Source: an uncultured Eubacteriales bacterium (GTDB lineage Bacteria; Bacillota; Clostridia; Oscillospirales; Acutalibacteraceae). Taken from it: a DNA stretch of 5,887 bases. Positions 5,292 to 5,887 of the stretch are shown piece after piece; position 1 is the first letter of the stretch, and each line of letters starts with the position of its first letter. The position numbers were made by a program, and so were the translations under genes. The notes beneath the pieces were generated by a model. The model had not been told where the DNA came from. It worked only from the letters and a program-made list of their open reading frames with translations, and searched no databases. The stretch lies in assembly GCA_934486755.1 (NCBI GenBank), contig CAKSQT010000088.1:1-5887 (forward strand). The letters are read 5' to 3'.

Positions 5292-5887
5292 ATGGATTTT
5301 ATTGAACTTCGCCGAGCGGTCATAAAAAAAGATTTCGGCAATATGAACGATATGCAGTTTAAGGCTGTAACAACGGTAAAGGGGCCGCTTTTGGTGCTTG
5401 CAGGCGCGGGCAGCGGAAAAACAACGGTTCTCGTCAACCGAATAGCCAATATGGTCAAATACGGCAATGCGTATAACAGCGCATTTGTGCCGAATGTTAG
5501 CGATGCAGCCGTTAAAACGGGCGAAGATTTTCTTGATGGAAAAACTGACAGCGTGCCTGACGGCGTTTTCGGCGTTGACGTTGTAAGACCGTGGGAAATT
5601 CTCGCGATTACCTTCACAAACAAGGCGGCAGGCGAGCTTAAAGAGCGTATTGCTAAAAAACTCGGCGAACGCGCGGACGATATTTGGGCTGGAACTTTCC
5701 ATTCGGTTTGCGGTAAAATTTTAAGGCGCAACGCGGCTGTGCTGGGCTTTACTTCTCACTTTACCATATACGATACGGACGATCAGCGCCGACTTATGAA
5801 AGAAATAATGAAGCAAAACCGAATTGACGATAAGCTGTTGCCGCATAAAAGCGTGCTGTCGGCAATATCGTCGGCTAAGGATATGCT
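5292..5887 (+). CDS. pcrA: UvrD/PcrA-type superfamily 1 DNA helicase, N-terminal part (runs off the window)
   Basis: The first 198 codons of a 3'-5' DNA helicase are present, and the frame is still open at the right edge. The Q motif region holds Gln22 (MNDMQFKAV). Walker A is AGAGSGKT (37-44) with catalytic Lys43. Motif Ia is ITFTNKAAGELKERI (106-120). TFHSVC (135-140) is the next conserved block, and FTIYDTDDQ (157-165) matches the family segment before the 1B domain. Motif II and all later motifs lie beyond the edge. About 40 residues (~57-99) separate the Walker A helix from WEILAITFTNKAA, where most PcrA/UvrD proteins have only a short loop, so there is an insertion. These helicases remove the incised strand and UvrC after excision, and restart stalled forks. 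AAGGA (5280-5284) lies 7 bases before the ATG. pcrA rather than uvrD is chosen by Gram-positive custom; other paralogues remain possible. Confidence 0.93.
   Translation, partial: MDFIELRRAVIKKDFGNMNDMQFKAVTTVKGPLLVLAGAGSGKTTVLVNRIANMVKYGNAYNSAFVPNVSDAAVKTGEDFLDGKTDSVPDGVFGVDVVRPWEILAITFTNKAAGELKERIAKKLGERADDIWAGTFHSVCGKILRRNAAVLGFTSHFTIYDTDDQRRLMKEIMKQNRIDDKLLPHKSVLSAISSAKDM

Noticed and set aside
5226..5731. Two long open frames on the minus strand (5226-5702 and 5261-5731)
   Set aside because: They lie opposite the UvrD/PcrA helicase, whose plus-strand frame has Walker A and motif Ia and a good ribosome binding site. Their translations resemble no protein and have no ribosome binding site I can see.

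Overview
The window looks like chromosomal DNA from a low-to-moderate GC anaerobic Firmicute, most likely a gut Clostridia member (Oscillospiraceae/Ruminococcaceae-like). This is inferred from the AGGAGG-type ribosome binding sites, the lipoproteins with short signal peptides, the UvrC and UvrD/PcrA sequence types, and an HPr-like gene beside uvrC. No phage, transposon, CRISPR, tRNA or rRNA sequence is visible. Coding density is high and no gene-free stretch exceeds about 130 bases.

The left half (75-2933) lies on the minus strand. In transcription order it holds a small lipoprotein with an Ada-like Cys/His knuckle (2553-2933), then after an 83-base gap an ECF-type sigma factor (1921-2469), a single-pass membrane protein in the usual anti-sigma position (1349-1924), and a large Cys-rich lipoprotein with a 'KPVIYLYP' C-terminal module (75-1352). 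The last three overlap by ATGA and so are almost certainly one translationally coupled operon. The simplest reading is a cell-surface sensing or stress module: a sigma factor, a membrane partner that may hold it, and an extracytoplasmic lipoprotein. The signal and target promoters cannot be read from the sequence. A strong outward-facing promoter (17-45, minus) drives something beyond the left edge.

The right half (3060-5887) lies on the plus strand: uvrC, a short HPr-fold protein that lacks the phosphorylatable active-site His but keeps the Ser site, and the first 198 codons of a UvrD/PcrA-type helicase that runs off the window. UvrC and the helicase both belong to nucleotide excision repair: UvrC makes the dual incisions, and UvrD-type helicases clear the incised strand and UvrC. 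A strong promoter precedes the HPr-like gene, and a hairpin terminator separates it from the helicase, so the three genes are only partly co-transcribed.

The intergenic region 2934-3059 holds back-to-back promoters for the Ada-like lipoprotein (minus) and uvrC (plus). I see no wholly new system. The parts most worth a second look are the coupled sigma/membrane/lipoprotein operon with a possibly shared extracytoplasmic fold, the His-for-Cys Ada-like lipoprotein, the His-less HPr, and the insertion in the helicase.
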